Source: an uncultured Lachnospiraceae bacterium (GTDB lineage: Bacteria; Bacillota; Clostridia; Lachnospirales; Lachnospiraceae). Taken from it: DNA of 64,000 nt. The DNA lies in NCBI GenBank assembly GCA_947086895.1, contig CAMUAR010000001.1, positions 62,001-126,000 of the forward strand. Reading direction: 5' to 3'. Both the position numbers and the translations under genes were made by a program. Below the pieces are notes generated by a model, which worked only from the letters and a program-made list of their open reading frames with translations, searched no databases and was not told where the DNA came from. Shown here one piece after another: positions 25,833-34,798 of the stretch (positions are counted from its first letter, which is position 1; every line of letters begins with the position of its first letter).

Positions 25833-28805
25833 TTACTTTTGGATACCAATGATTTCCCGCACACGCTCAATGGTTGGAACGATATATTCCTTCACTGTTT
25901 TGCCGTTATCAATATAACCGAATTCCTCAAGCTTTCGCTCCGTCTCGCGGTTGATGCGCTTCACTGCATTGTCAAGCGTGCTGCGGATTTCTTCGCCGTC
26001 AATCGCCGCCGCCACAAATGCATTGGAAAGTTCGCGCTCAAGCATGTAAGTTCCCGGAATACGCGGCGCTTCCTGAATCCATTCGTTCTGTGCAAGAATC
26101 ACTGCCTTATCCTGACTTCTCCAAGGAAGATTTGCAAACGCCTCGCGGTTTGCCGTGTTCCACAAATATTCGCTGCCGTAGGAAATCTGAAGCGTCTCGC
26201 CGTACTTTTCCTGCACGTCCGCCGACGACCACCACTTTATAAACTCCCAAGCTTTCGCCTCGCGCTCCGGCGTGGATTCAAACATAACGGTGCTTTCCGC
26301 ACCTGCGGAAGAATACCTTGCCACAGTGCCGTCAGCCTGCGTTACTCCCGGCACCATGGCGATCTCCCATGAACTTGCAATCTCGGGAGCCGCATTTAAA
26401 ATCAGGTTGTATGTACCAAAGTCTGCAATGCCGATCGGCAGATCGCCGTTGCGGAAATGCTGGTAGAAATTTGGAATATCGACCGGCAAATTATAGATGG
26501 TAAACAGCTCGACCAGCTCTGTAAAACCGCTTACTGCCGCCTCGCTGTTGATCGCGGTATCTCCCGCGTAAGTATCGTACAAACTTGCGCCGTACTGGAA
26601 CAAAAGAGGCGTTGTGCCGTGAAAGTTTCTCATCGCTGCCATACCTGCCGTCTGATGGTAGAAGTTAAGTCCTCTCATCTGTAAGTCGGTCAGCATCGCC
26701 TTGACATCCTCCATCGTGTCAGGCACGGAAAGCCCAAGTTTTGCAAGAACATCACTGCGGTAGAACAATACCCAGAAATTCATTGTCTCCGGCACAGAAT
26801 AAATGCCATCTCCGATTGTGGACGGCACAAAGAGCGCCTCATTATACCGTTTTGCCACCTCAGCAAAGTCACTGAATTCTGTTAAATCTTTTAACGCCCC
26901 TCGAATCGCCAATTCATAAGGCTGCGCATAATTGATTCCCGTCGCAATATCCGGCGCATCACCCGACGCATTTGCGAGTACAAGCTTATTCTGATCCGGC
27001 ATCAAAGACAGATCCACTTCAATGCCCGTCGCCGGTGTAAATTCTTCATCAATCAGCTTCTGCATAATTTCAAGATGCTGTCTTGAACGGTTTACCCAAA
27101 CCTGGACATGATTTTTGTCGGCGTTTGTTGTGGAATACGCCTGCGAAGTAAACGAGTAGAAAAATCTTGATATGGAATGCCATATTCCCTTCCAGAACCC
27201 TACATGCTTTGGAAGCTGTTTTGCAGCGCCTTCCTGATACAAGTAAATACTGTCGAGAGCAAGTTTGTTGCCGTTAAGCGAATCTGTCAAGTTTGCAAGA
27301 TACTGATTGACAGAATTTCGGCTTGTCGCAAGCTCCGCAATACGGTACAGCAGTTCATCGACATCCTTCGCCAGACTGCGTAGCTGATTTGCCGCGATAT
27401 CCAGCGAGGAAAACGCTGCAATCTTTTTAACGCCTGGGTTAAATGTTTTTGCGTAGGTCATAATCCCGTCAAGTTCATCCGCCCATCTGGTCAATGTTTC
27501 GCCAATGCCAGGAATATACTTTTCCAAATCGAAATCGCGGAATTTATCCTTGTTTGTTCCTACAACCTTTGTAATCTCAAGGGAAAGATTGTTTACATCG
27601 TTCATAATGCGGTCAATCTTTTCAAGCGCCTCCCGAATTGGATCAACACTGATCGCCAGAGAAATTGTATGTTCGCCTGCATCCAGGTAAACGCTTAATT
27701 TCTCACCCGCATCATCCACAAGTGTATGCATCTTATACTCCCTGGAAAATGCAAATTTATAATCTTTAAATTTCTCATTGACAATCGTTCCATCCACAGA
27801 CACATTGACAAAAACAGGAAAATCTGTTTTATCTGCCTGACTGTAGTGCATCGCAATATAATAATACCCGCTCTCCTGCGCTGTAAATTTATACGTCAGC
27901 GACTGCCCTGCATTTTTAAAAGAACCTCCGTCGATGGTATTCAGTTCCTTTGTTTCTATATTATAAGGGGAAAGATTCGCGTCATACTCGCAGGTCGCAC
28001 GAATCGCGGAATCATTTCGGTAATCCGGCGTTTCTGCCTGAATCTCGATAAACCCCGATCCCTCTGCCTTTTGCGACCCTGTATACGCTGGAATCACCGG
28101 CTCTGGACATAAATAAACGCTCCCAAGCATCAATGCACCCTCAGAAACATTGAACGTCAATGTATTGTCCCCCGCTTCAAGCTGTACGCCAAGCGGTGTT
28201 GAATACCGGTAACTGGAAGGAAGAATATATTTATTTTGCCATTCATAAGCTTTGTTTGGGATCGCTACAATCTGATTGCCGTAGCGGTCGTAAGACGGCT
28301 CTTCGGCGTCAACCCACAAATTCTCAAACTCAAGACTGCGCAGCTCAAAGTAAGGATACTCCCCATTGATCTTTAAGGCTGCCTCTGCTGACAAAATAGA
28401 ATCCGCACTGGAAATATAATCAAAACTAAGCCAATACACCCCAGCCTTCTCAACTGGAATCGTAAGCGTCACTTCATCACCAAGCTCTGCCAGCACAACT
28501 TTGTCGCTTGCGCTATAGCCGTAGGACTCTGACGTCAGCTTGCCGGTTCCTTCCATTTTTAGACTGGAAACTGGGTAAGAAATACGATCGCCGCGCCATA
28601 CATTGTATGAAAATTCCTTACTGACAATCGCATAGTTATGTGTGATGCGCTCATCGGAATACTCTACCGCGGATGAACTTCCACCACTGCCACCTGCAGT
28701 CTGTTCCGATGCCGCATACACGTAGTCGGAAGGATGGCTGCAAGTGAGAAGCAATACCAACGATAGTACGAATGCCATTGCCCTTAACGATTTCTCTCGA
28801 ATCAT
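25833..28805 (-). CDS. Giant substrate-binding protein with N-terminal carbohydrate-binding-like domains
   Basis: 990 residues, about twice the normal size. The signal region (about 1-32) holds LLTC, a poor lipobox, and VYA-AS, a possible signal peptidase I site, so anchoring is unsure. Two beta-sandwich, CBM-like domains follow (about 50-240 and 250-390; the second contains [20 protein letters not shown]), then a helical linker (about 390-540). The binding-protein domain (about 560-990) shows [33 protein letters not shown] and [11 protein letters not shown]. First gene of the operon, behind a consensus promoter. The CBM-like part could hold a polymer near the transporter. Residue limits are by eye. 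Confidence 0.85.
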   Translation of the reverse strand: MIREKSLRAMAFVLSLVLLLTCSHPSDYVYAASEQTAGGSGGSSSAVEYSDERITHNYAIVSKEFSYNVWRGDRISYPVSSLKMEGTGKLTSESYGYSASDKVVLAELGDEVTLTIPVEKAGVYWLSFDYISSADSILSAEAALKINGEYPYFELRSLEFENLWVDAEEPSYDRYGNQIVAIPNKAYEWQNKYILPSSYRYSTPLGVQLEAGDNTLTFNVSEGALMLGSVYLCPEPVIPAYTGSQKAEGSGFIEIQAETPDYRNDSAIRATCEYDANLSPYNIETKELNTIDGGSFKNAGQSLTYKFTAQESGYYYIAMHYSQADKTDFPVFVNVSVDGTIVNEKFKDYKFAFSREYKMHTLVDDAGEKLSVYLDAGEHTISLAISVDPIREALEKIDRIMNDVNNLSLEITKVVGTNKDKFRDFDLEKYIPGIGETLTRWADELDGIMTYAKTFNPGVKKIAAFSSLDIAANQLRSLAKDVDELLYRIAELATSRNSVNQYLANLTDSLNGNKLALDSIYLYQEGAAKQLPKHVGFWKGIWHSISRFFYSFTSQAYSTTNADKNHVQVWVNRSRQHLEIMQKLIDEEFTPATGIEVDLSLMPDQNKLVLANASGDAPDIATGINYAQPYELAIRGALKDLTEFSDFAEVAKRYNEALFVPSTIGDGIYSVPETMNFWVLFYRSDVLAKLGLSVPDTMEDVKAMLTDLQMRGLNFYHQTAGMAAMRNFHGTTPLLFQYGASLYDTYAGDTAINSEAAVSGFTELVELFTIYNLPVDIPNFYQHFRNGDLPIGIADFGTYNLILNAAPEIASSWEIAMVPGVTQADGTVARYSSAGAESTVMFESTPEREAKAWEFIKWWSSADVQEKYGETLQISYGSEYLWNTANREAFANLPWRSQDKAVILAQNEWIQEAPRIPGTYMLERELSNAFVAAAIDGEEIRSTLDNAVKRINRETERKLEEFGYIDNGKTVKEYIVPTIERVREIIGIQK

Positions 28806-28890
28806 CTTGACGTTCCCCCTTGCTTTTTAGTTTCCACCATTTCTTGGTGCTAAATCTAAAATATTTTTCGAATTTCTAAACTACAGTATT

Positions 28891-28919
28891 ATTATATATA
28901 ACTATCGGCAAATAGTCAA
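28891..28919 (-). promoter_or_regulatory. Promoter of the arabinan transporter operon
   Basis: On the minus strand TTGACT (28919-28914), 17-bp spacer, TATAAT (28896-28891), about 85 bp before the start of the giant binding protein. Confidence 0.78.
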
Positions 28920-29014
28920 TAACTAATTTTTTATTTTTTGTGCATATTTAACAACCATTTTTCCGCACTTTTAGTTTTTCTTGAAACCCTCAAAAAAATT
29001 GTTGAAATATCATC

Positions 29015-29043
29015 TTGATTTCTTATTATAATTTGTATATAAT
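29015..29043 (+). promoter_or_regulatory. Promoter of the ArsR-like regulator
   Basis: TTGATT (29015-29020), 17-bp spacer, TATAAT (29038-29043), on the plus strand toward the regulator gene. Confidence 0.7.
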
Positions 29044-29286
29044 AGTTTTACATTAGATACCCTTATAAAAAACTGTTTTATAAAGCAGTTTCACCAAGGT
29101 TACAGGCGATCTGCGAAGAATTGTTTCACAAACATTCCAAATTACACAAATTATAAATATTTTTTAATTAATAAATTGTTATATTTAATATATTATTGTT
29201 TTAAAAGAGTAACTTTCAACTGTTAAATAATATATATTTTTATAAAACTTACACGCTCTACATAGCGTTTGGGAAAGGAATCCAAC

Positions 29287-30213
29287 ATGCTGCATATAAC
29301 ATCACTGGATGATGGGCTGGAGCTTTTCAAAGCACTTGGCTCCGAAATTCGGATCTCCATTATCAAACAGCTGCTTTCCAACAGAGGCATGAATATGAAC
29401 GAACTTGCCGCCAGTTTAAACATTACAAACGGCGCTCTTACAAGTCATATCAAACGTTTGGAGGACTGTGGCCTGATTAAAGTTTCCAACGAATCAACGG
29501 GACACGGAAATGAAAAGCGCTGTTATGTTCATCTTGACAAAGTTCTGGTTGAGATTGAGCCGGGCATTGCATATAAGAATCTCTACGAAACAGACATTAA
29601 GATCGGACAGTACTGCGATTATCAGGTATGTCCAACCTGCGGGCTTTCCACAAGCGAAGCCTTGATTGGCGAGGTGGACAGCACGCGGTATTTTTCTCAT
29701 CCAAACCGTATGAACGCGAGTATATTGTGGTTTTCCAAAGGTTTTGTAGAGTATATTATTCCGAATTTTATCCCGACTTCACAAAAGATTGATCAGATTA
29801 CAATTTCTACAGAACTTGGTTCCGAGGCGCCTGGCAGCAACAGCGTCTGGCCATCCGACATTCATTTTTATTTAAATAACACATGCCTTGGCTACTGGAC
29901 CAGCCCCGGCGACTTCAGCGAAGAGCGCGGTTTGTTCACTCCGAACTGGTGGCCTCACAACTGGAATCAGTATGGAATGCTGAAATTAATTGTAATCAAC
30001 GAACAAGGTACTTACATTGATGGTTTAAAGATTTCTGATGTATCATTAAAACAAATGCACTTGGATTACCGCAGTCCATTAAAGTTTAAATTTGCTGTTC
30101 CTGAAGATTGTGCGCATGTCGGCGGGCTTACAATCTTTGGAAACGGTTTTGGCAACTACAACCAGGATATCAAAGTCAGCATCAACTACAGCCCGATGCA
30201 TTCGGAGGAAGAA
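29287..30213 (+). CDS. ArsR-like winged-helix regulator with large C-terminal sensor-like domain
   Basis: 309 residues from ATG 29287 (AAGGA about 8 bases upstream), ending just before the stop at 30214-30216. The winged-helix domain (about 8-95) has the ArsR pattern ALGSEIRISIIKQLL and ALTSHIKRLEDCGLI. A Cys cluster (CDYQVCPTCG, about 110-119) then leads into a domain of about 190 residues (about 120-309) predicted mostly beta, rich in Trp/Tyr/Asn. This is far larger than a normal ArsR protein (~100). It diverges from the arabinan operon and likely senses an arabino-oligosaccharide. The Cys group could bind zinc. Confidence 0.8.
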
Positions 30214-30227
30214 TAAGATAATATTAA

Positions 30228-30269
30228 AAAGATACAGCCCTTCTCCATTTGAAAAAGGGCTGTATCTTT
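30228..30269 (+). terminator. Intrinsic terminator after the regulator gene
   Basis: A 15-bp stem (AAAGATACAGCCCTT and complement) around an 11-12-base loop, A-rich before and T-rich after, so it can also serve the convergent GH43 gene. Confidence 0.85.
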
Positions 30270-30327
30270 ATCTTACAAAAACTATATAAATCATTCTCAA
30301 ATTTCTGCATGATACATTTTAAAAATA

Positions 30328-31293
30328 TCAAAATTTACATTTTTCAAACTCAAAACACGGCATACCATCTTGTCCCCACTTTACTTCAAGCAGCATCGCA
30401 TGACGGTTTGGGTCATACAGAGGATCGCCCGTAATCTCCTTGTACTGACGCGCGTGAAATACCATAATATCTTTTAGACCATCTTCCGATTTTACAAAGC
30501 AATTATGTCCAGGACCGTAAATTCCTTTTTCTGGATCTGTTTTTAACACCGGCACCCTAGATTTCCTCCAAGAACACGGGTCAAGCAAATCATCTTCCTG
30601 CGAAGCTGACATCAGCCCGACGCAGTAGCATGCGCCTGTTGCGCTTGCAGAATATGTCAGGAAAATTTTATTATCATGTTTCACGACAGCCGGACCTTCC
30701 GCCACCCAAAAATCGACTCTCTCCCAGTCATAATCCGGCGTTACTAACAACACCTGCACTGTTTTTAGCTTTGTCGGGCTTTCCATCTGAGCAATATAAA
30801 GATTTGAAATCTGTCTGCCAACGCCAACTTTCTCCGCCCATACATAGTAATAGTTTCCTCTGTTCTCAAATACTGTTGCATCAAGGGAAAAGGAGCGGAA
30901 AGAAAACTCATCATCATCCGCGCACTGCATTTTGCCGCACTCCTCCCATTCATCCAACATTGGATCCTGACCTTTACAATGCAGTACATAAGGGCGGATT
31001 GCCCAAATATCTTCCTCCTCGCCTGCGGCAAAATAAATATACCAGCCGCCATTCAAATAGTGAAGTTCCGGCGCCCACACATGTTTGCTCATCAAACCAG
31101 AGTTATGTTTTGTCCAAACAACTTTTTCTTGTGCGTCTGCAAGCCCGGCGACAGTGCTGGATTTCCGCAAAATAATTCTATCATACTCTGGCACCGAAGC
31201 AGTAAAATAATAAGAACCATCTGCTGCTTTCATTACAAAGGGATCCGCACGCTGTCCAATCCATGGTTTATTGTACTCTGTTTCTTTTAACAT
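30328..31293 (-). CDS. GH43 family arabinosidase, cytoplasmic
   Basis: 321-residue single-domain GH43 protein. Start ATG 31293 with GGAG 8 bases upstream. The base Asp is in GQRADPFVM, the modulator Asp in SLDATVFE and the acid Glu in WVAEGPAVV. No signal peptide or accessory domain is seen, so it should trim short arabinose-containing oligosaccharides inside the cell; alpha-L-arabinofuranosidase is most likely, beta-xylosidase is possible. It is transcribed separately from the main operon, with a likely promoter (TTGATT, 17-bp spacer, TATATT) in the AT-rich region before it. Confidence 0.85.
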   Translation of the reverse strand: MLKETEYNKPWIGQRADPFVMKAADGSYYFTASVPEYDRIILRKSSTVAGLADAQEKVVWTKHNSGLMSKHVWAPELHYLNGGWYIYFAAGEEEDIWAIRPYVLHCKGQDPMLDEWEECGKMQCADDDEFSFRSFSLDATVFENRGNYYYVWAEKVGVGRQISNLYIAQMESPTKLKTVQVLLVTPDYDWERVDFWVAEGPAVVKHDNKIFLTYSASATGACYCVGLMSASQEDDLLDPCSWRKSRVPVLKTDPEKGIYGPGHNCFVKSEDGLKDIMVFHARQYKEITGDPLYDPNRHAMLLEVKWGQDGMPCFEFEKCKF

Positions 31294-31533
31294 CGTCAAT
31301 TCTCCTTCCTGCTAAACCCAAAATCAATACTGATTTTCTGCCATTTTCACTCTGACCAAAACATCAAGGTCATGCGGATTCTACAGCACTGTACATCAAC
31401 AACACAGCGCTATAGATTACCTTTATAGAAAATGCCACTGAATTTTAGATACATCTATAATATATTAGATTTTTCTAAAGAAATCAAGAGTTCGCAAGAA
31501 TTATTGAAAAATTGTGGTATATAATACTTTTAT

Positions 31534-31764
31534 TCATTTCGCTTTTTTCACTGAACCGACAATACGCACGGTCATAATAACGATTGATGCAATTAATGCA
31601 TAAATTGCGATATCCCTCAACGTCCAATTCATACTTTTAATAAACCTGTACAGCAAAAAATGAGCAATCAAAAGCATCACAAAACAATATGCATAATACA
31701 GTACAAAAACAAATAGATTCCATGCAACCTCTTTTACAATATCAACTGCTTTGTGTTCGTTCAT
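31534..31764 (-). CDS. Small predicted membrane protein, unknown function
   Basis: 76 residues from ATG 31764, with GGAG six bases upstream. Two hydrophobic segments are clear (about 15-40, FVFVLYYAYCFVMLLIAHFL; about 48-68, IAIYALIASIVIMTVRIVG), with charged ends. It stands alone. I recognise no family. The ribosome site and membrane topology make it a probable real gene. Confidence 0.55.
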   Translation of the reverse strand: MNEHKAVDIVKEVAWNLFVFVLYYAYCFVMLLIAHFLLYRFIKSMNWTLRDIAIYALIASIVIMTVRIVGSVKKAK

Positions 31765-32148
31765 CAAAATCTCCTATTCAAGTTTTTATTTGCGTCGCCT
31801 TATATTCCCATAAACTTTACAACGCATTCTGGTAATTTTTTTGACCTTTTATAATTTCAGTCTACTGCAACTCATTTTTTCTGTCAAGCGCAACAAAATA
31901 CAATTTCTAAAACAAAAAATCCTACAAAGTAGGATTCGCTATCATATAATATTTTTTCTATAAAAACTTTTGATTATACTAGGATATTTTTATACACACC
32001 CTAATCTATAAAAATAGAAATCTTTTATCCAGAAATATTTGTGCTGTTTCCATGCAGCTACGCGCGCTTATGCAGCTGCATGGATAACAAGCAACAGGAC
32101 ACAAAAATCGCTTAATTATTATAACATAGCGTAATTCCTTCTCACCAC
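31765..32148. other. Intergenic region left of the signalling cassette
   Basis: AT-rich 384 bp. It contains a terminator-like hairpin in minus orientation (31918-31936) and an inverted repeat at 32051-32081 (arms CATGCAGCT and AGCTGCATG). No gene is supported here. Confidence 0.55.
31918..31936 (-). terminator. Intrinsic terminator, minus orientation
   Basis: An 8-bp stem (AATCCTAC and GTAGGATT, 3-base loop) followed on the minus strand by TTTTTTGTTTT. The nearest minus-strand gene upstream is the double-HTH regulator, whose message would therefore run antisense through the whole peptide gene before stopping here. Confidence 0.65.
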
Positions 32149-32183
32149 GGCAAACATTGCCCCAAATTTGGGCAGTTTTTGCC
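32149..32183. promoter_or_regulatory. 35-bp palindromic operator, site A
   Basis: Near-perfect inverted repeat; 32 of 35 positions equal site B at 38457-38491. The right arm TTTGGGCAGTTTTTGCC is identical in both sites; the left arm differs at three positions. One base separates it from the -35 box of the peptide gene. Position and conservation suggest the binding site of the neighbouring double-HTH regulator acting as activator. Confidence 0.8.
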
Positions 32184-32184
32184 C

Positions 32185-32213
32185 TTCCATTTTTCTGGAT
32201 AGTATGATATACT
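32185..32213 (+). promoter_or_regulatory. Promoter of the exported peptide gene
   Basis: Weak -35 TTCCAT (32185-32190), 17-bp spacer, -10 TATACT (32208-32213). A poor -35 directly behind the palindrome is typical of activator-dependent promoters. A 7-bp hairpin (32221-32242, GATTGCG/CGCAATC) would cap the 5' end of the message. Confidence 0.65.
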
Positions 32214-32329
32214 GTACTCTGATTGCGCGGCAATTCGCAATCAAACCGGCGGTGAAACAAACCAACACAAACCTTCAAAACATAAACATGATAACAACAA
32301 GAAAACGCATCATGAAAGGAGTATCTCCC

Positions 32330-32506
32330 ATGAAGTTCTTTTCAAAAAAAACCAAGCGCACCATTTCTACTTTGTTGTTGTCCGTCACTTTGCTTTTCGG
32401 TTTCCTAGACACTCTTTCTAACCTGCTGGAATCCGATGCAATCTGCCAGCCACTCAATGAAGATGATCTGCCGCCAATTTCTAAGCCAACCACCCCGGTA
32501 GGCTAA
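32330..32506 (+). CDS. Exported 58-residue peptide precursor, candidate signalling pheromone
   Basis: Starts at ATG 32330, with AAAGGAG 8 bases upstream. A lysine/arginine-rich N-terminus (KKTKR) leads into one hydrophobic helix (about 11-26), then an acidic, proline-rich tail ending PPISKPTTPVG. This is the layout of RRNPP pheromone precursors (PapR, NprX, Phr): export signal plus a short C-terminal peptide. From memory the mature NprX peptide is SKPDIVG, strikingly like SKPTTPVG here. The stop shares three bases with the stop of the convergent double-HTH regulator. Promoter and palindrome lie upstream. Alternatives: small bacteriocin or membrane peptide. No family was verified. Confidence 0.7.
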   Translation: MKFFSKKTKRTISTLLLSVTLLFGFLDTLSNLLESDAICQPLNEDDLPPISKPTTPVG

Positions 32507-34362
32507 TCCAGATATTCTGCGCTGATAAAATAATGTCTTTGAAAATATGTTTCGATAAAATGACATAACACTTTTTCATGTGTTGATTTTGTAACCGCCC
32601 ACGCCATTTTTGCCCACTGGAACGCATCCGCATCGCTCTCCAGTGGGTTTTTTTTCTCCCATAACCCGCGCTTTTTTTCTTCTATCTGAAATCTTAAAAA
32701 CAACAGGTAGCTCCACCACATCCCGCGATCTTCAAAATATGTCTGTGTCAGCCGAAGGTTCAAATATTTTTCCGCGCGCTGAAAATTTTTCTGTTTTAAA
32801 TATCCCCGAATCAAGCAATAGGAAATCTGCCCATAAATTCCTGTTTCTATCACCTGTTCGGCCATACCCTTATATCTTTTATAATGCTCTTTTAACAGCG
32901 GCATCAATTCTTCCACTTCATCTTCTTCACAGTCCCACGCGATCTCTCCGATTGCCATTCTTTCATACACGGTCAGCCAGCCTGAAAAAACTTTACTCTC
33001 TCTTTTTATCAGCAGCGTCCAGTCAAGCATCGCCCACAATCTGCGGTTTCGCTCCTTCTGCGAAATCTCTTTTTTCCGAAACTTTAAGACAGCTTCCCAA
33101 TATTCCCGAAACTGCCTGTTTGTAAGATATTTAAGGCTTGCTTTCTGCAATAACTCCTGATAAATTAACCACGCTTCATCCAATGACTTCTTTTCATTCT
33201 GATCACATAAATTTGTCATTTTTTCATATTGCTTATAATCATCATAAGTGTTGGTTACAATACCGCCGTCATATTTTAGTTCTGACAGTCCCAGTTTCTT
33301 TAAAAGCCCCTGTTTTACTCGTTTTTGAACTCTTGCCTGCCCTTTTTCGATCCGCTCTAATGTCCTGGCGTCGCACACGCCGTCCGCCAGTTCTTCCCGC
33401 TTGATCCCCCATACATTTCTGCGTTCCCGAATCATATCATTGACACAGCATAAATACGACTCCAAATACATCGGGTAATAATTCTCCCGCCATTTCCCCT
33501 TATACTGCCCTACCACCTCGCCAAGACAACAGATATAAGTTTGTTCTTTTTCCGATATAAAATAACCCGCCTTTTTCTTGATATCTATTTCAAGTTCTCC
33601 TAACATCACAAATATTGTATTGGAAATTAAGGAGTACTCTAATAACTTCTGTGCTTTATGAACCAAGGCAAGCGCCTCGTCAAACTGCGATTCCTCAAAA
33701 TAAAAGTTCGCCAATCGATACGCTGCAAACGGATAAAGCTTCTGCCTGTCTGCAATATCCCGCTGCTCATGTTCAAACCGCTTAATCAAACTTTTATACC
33801 AGAGAACCGCACTCTGCTTATCCCCCTCTTCCTCCAAAACAGCAGCGTACCGCTCGATTAAAAATAATTCCATCAAATGAAGCCTATTATATTCTACTAT
33901 TTTATCGGAAAACTCATGGCTGTCGATGGTTTCAAAAAGCCCGGACAAAATTACCTGCTTCTGCTGGGAAAAAGATGCCCCCTGTCTGCGCAGCAGCTCC
34001 GCTTTCATAAGATAGAGAAATTGGCGGTGCAGCGGAGCGTCCATACTAGGCTCGGTCTCATACTTTCTTATCGCACATTCCGCCTGTAAAAGCTTGCCAC
34101 GCCGCAGATAAACCTGTATCCATGTCCGCATAACCGCCAGGCGGTACTCGCCGGAATCCAGAACGACAAAATATTTATCCGAAGCCTTGCCCAAGCGCTG
34201 CAGCAATGCATCGACTTCCAGCTTATCCAGCTCGATCTCCCCCGATTCATACTTTTTCAGTTTGTCCCTCCGAAATAATCCCGCCGCCAACTCATTCTGG
34301 TTAATGCCGATGGTTGCGCGGATATCTCCGACCAGGATTCCAAAGATATCCGGTTTACTCAC
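32503..34362 (-). CDS. Double XRE-HTH regulator with TPR-like helices, RRNPP-like
   Basis: 619 residues, start GTG 34362 (AGGGGGG about 7 bases upstream). Two XRE-type helix-turn-helix domains: about 8-60 (INQNELAAGLFRRDKLKKYESG) and about 305-360 (IKREELADGVCDARTLERIEKG). Each is followed by about 240-250 residues of alpha-helical repeats resembling TPRs (for example QFDEALALVHKAQKLLEY and NFQRAEKYLNLRLTQTYF). It thus looks like two PlcR/Rgg-size units (~300 each) in one chain. Such proteins bind imported peptides through TPRs. A long leader of about 300 nt separates its likely promoter from the gene. Probable sensor of the convergent peptide and activator at the two palindromes. Confidence 0.8.
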   Translation of the reverse strand: MSKPDIFGILVGDIRATIGINQNELAAGLFRRDKLKKYESGEIELDKLEVDALLQRLGKASDKYFVVLDSGEYRLAVMRTWIQVYLRRGKLLQAECAIRKYETEPSMDAPLHRQFLYLMKAELLRRQGASFSQQKQVILSGLFETIDSHEFSDKIVEYNRLHLMELFLIERYAAVLEEEGDKQSAVLWYKSLIKRFEHEQRDIADRQKLYPFAAYRLANFYFEESQFDEALALVHKAQKLLEYSLISNTIFVMLGELEIDIKKKAGYFISEKEQTYICCLGEVVGQYKGKWRENYYPMYLESYLCCVNDMIRERRNVWGIKREELADGVCDARTLERIEKGQARVQKRVKQGLLKKLGLSELKYDGGIVTNTYDDYKQYEKMTNLCDQNEKKSLDEAWLIYQELLQKASLKYLTNRQFREYWEAVLKFRKKEISQKERNRRLWAMLDWTLLIKRESKVFSGWLTVYERMAIGEIAWDCEEDEVEELMPLLKEHYKRYKGMAEQVIETGIYGQISYCLIRGYLKQKNFQRAEKYLNLRLTQTYFEDRGMWWSYLLFLRFQIEEKKRGLWEKKNPLESDADAFQWAKMAWAVTKSTHEKVLCHFIETYFQRHYFISAEYLD

Positions 34363-34798
34363 TTTTAAGCCCCCCTTTCCATCATCAATCCATTAGATAA
34401 TTGCGAAACTCTGAAGACCACATAAACACAAGATTCTTTTTTCACAAAATAAAACAACTTAAAGCCCTGATTGCATAATCTTTTATGTGTTGCATACCAT
34501 TTTGCAGGCACATATTCTTATCTGCTTTATTTTTATGCCATAAACTCCTGTACTCCATACCAAACTTTTTAAATTCAAGCTATATCTGATTTTTGTCTTG
34601 TTAGAATCCAGATTTCCAACAAGTTTCGCAATTACCTAATCAATCCATAGCAAACTTTTACTGTTTTACAACCAGTATATACTATCATAACATCTTTGTC
34701 CATAGCCTATAACGCAAAAAACGACAAAAGCGACAAGATGCTGCTTCTTTTCAAACTGCATCCTGCCGCCTGTATTTCCCTGCTGTAACTTTTTAATT
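34363..34798. other. Intergenic region upstream of the double-HTH regulator
   Basis: AT-rich 436 bp between two minus-strand genes. It holds a probable promoter for the regulator (34674-34702). It does not contain the 35-bp palindrome, so the regulator gene itself is probably not under that operator. No gene or known RNA was recognised. Confidence 0.6.
34674..34702 (-). promoter_or_regulatory. Probable promoter of the double-HTH regulator
   Basis: Minus strand TGGACA (34702-34697), 17-bp spacer, TATACT (34679-34674). The resulting leader would be about 300 nt. Confidence 0.55.

Larger units (their letters stand above)
28806..29286. other. Divergent control region of the arabinan operon
   Basis: Very AT-rich 480 bp between the operon and the ArsR-like regulator gene. 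It holds a minus-strand promoter (28891-28919) for the transporter operon and a plus-strand promoter (29015-29043) for the regulator, whose leader would be about 235 nt. No open frame is supported here. The regulator operator should lie between or over these promoters; I could not single out one palindrome. Confidence 0.65.

Noticed and set aside
12639..31293. Missing ATPase genes as a sign that the arabinan transporters are broken
   Set aside because: Sugar importers of this class in Firmicutes usually share an MsmX-type ATPase encoded elsewhere, and all permeases keep intact EAA loops.
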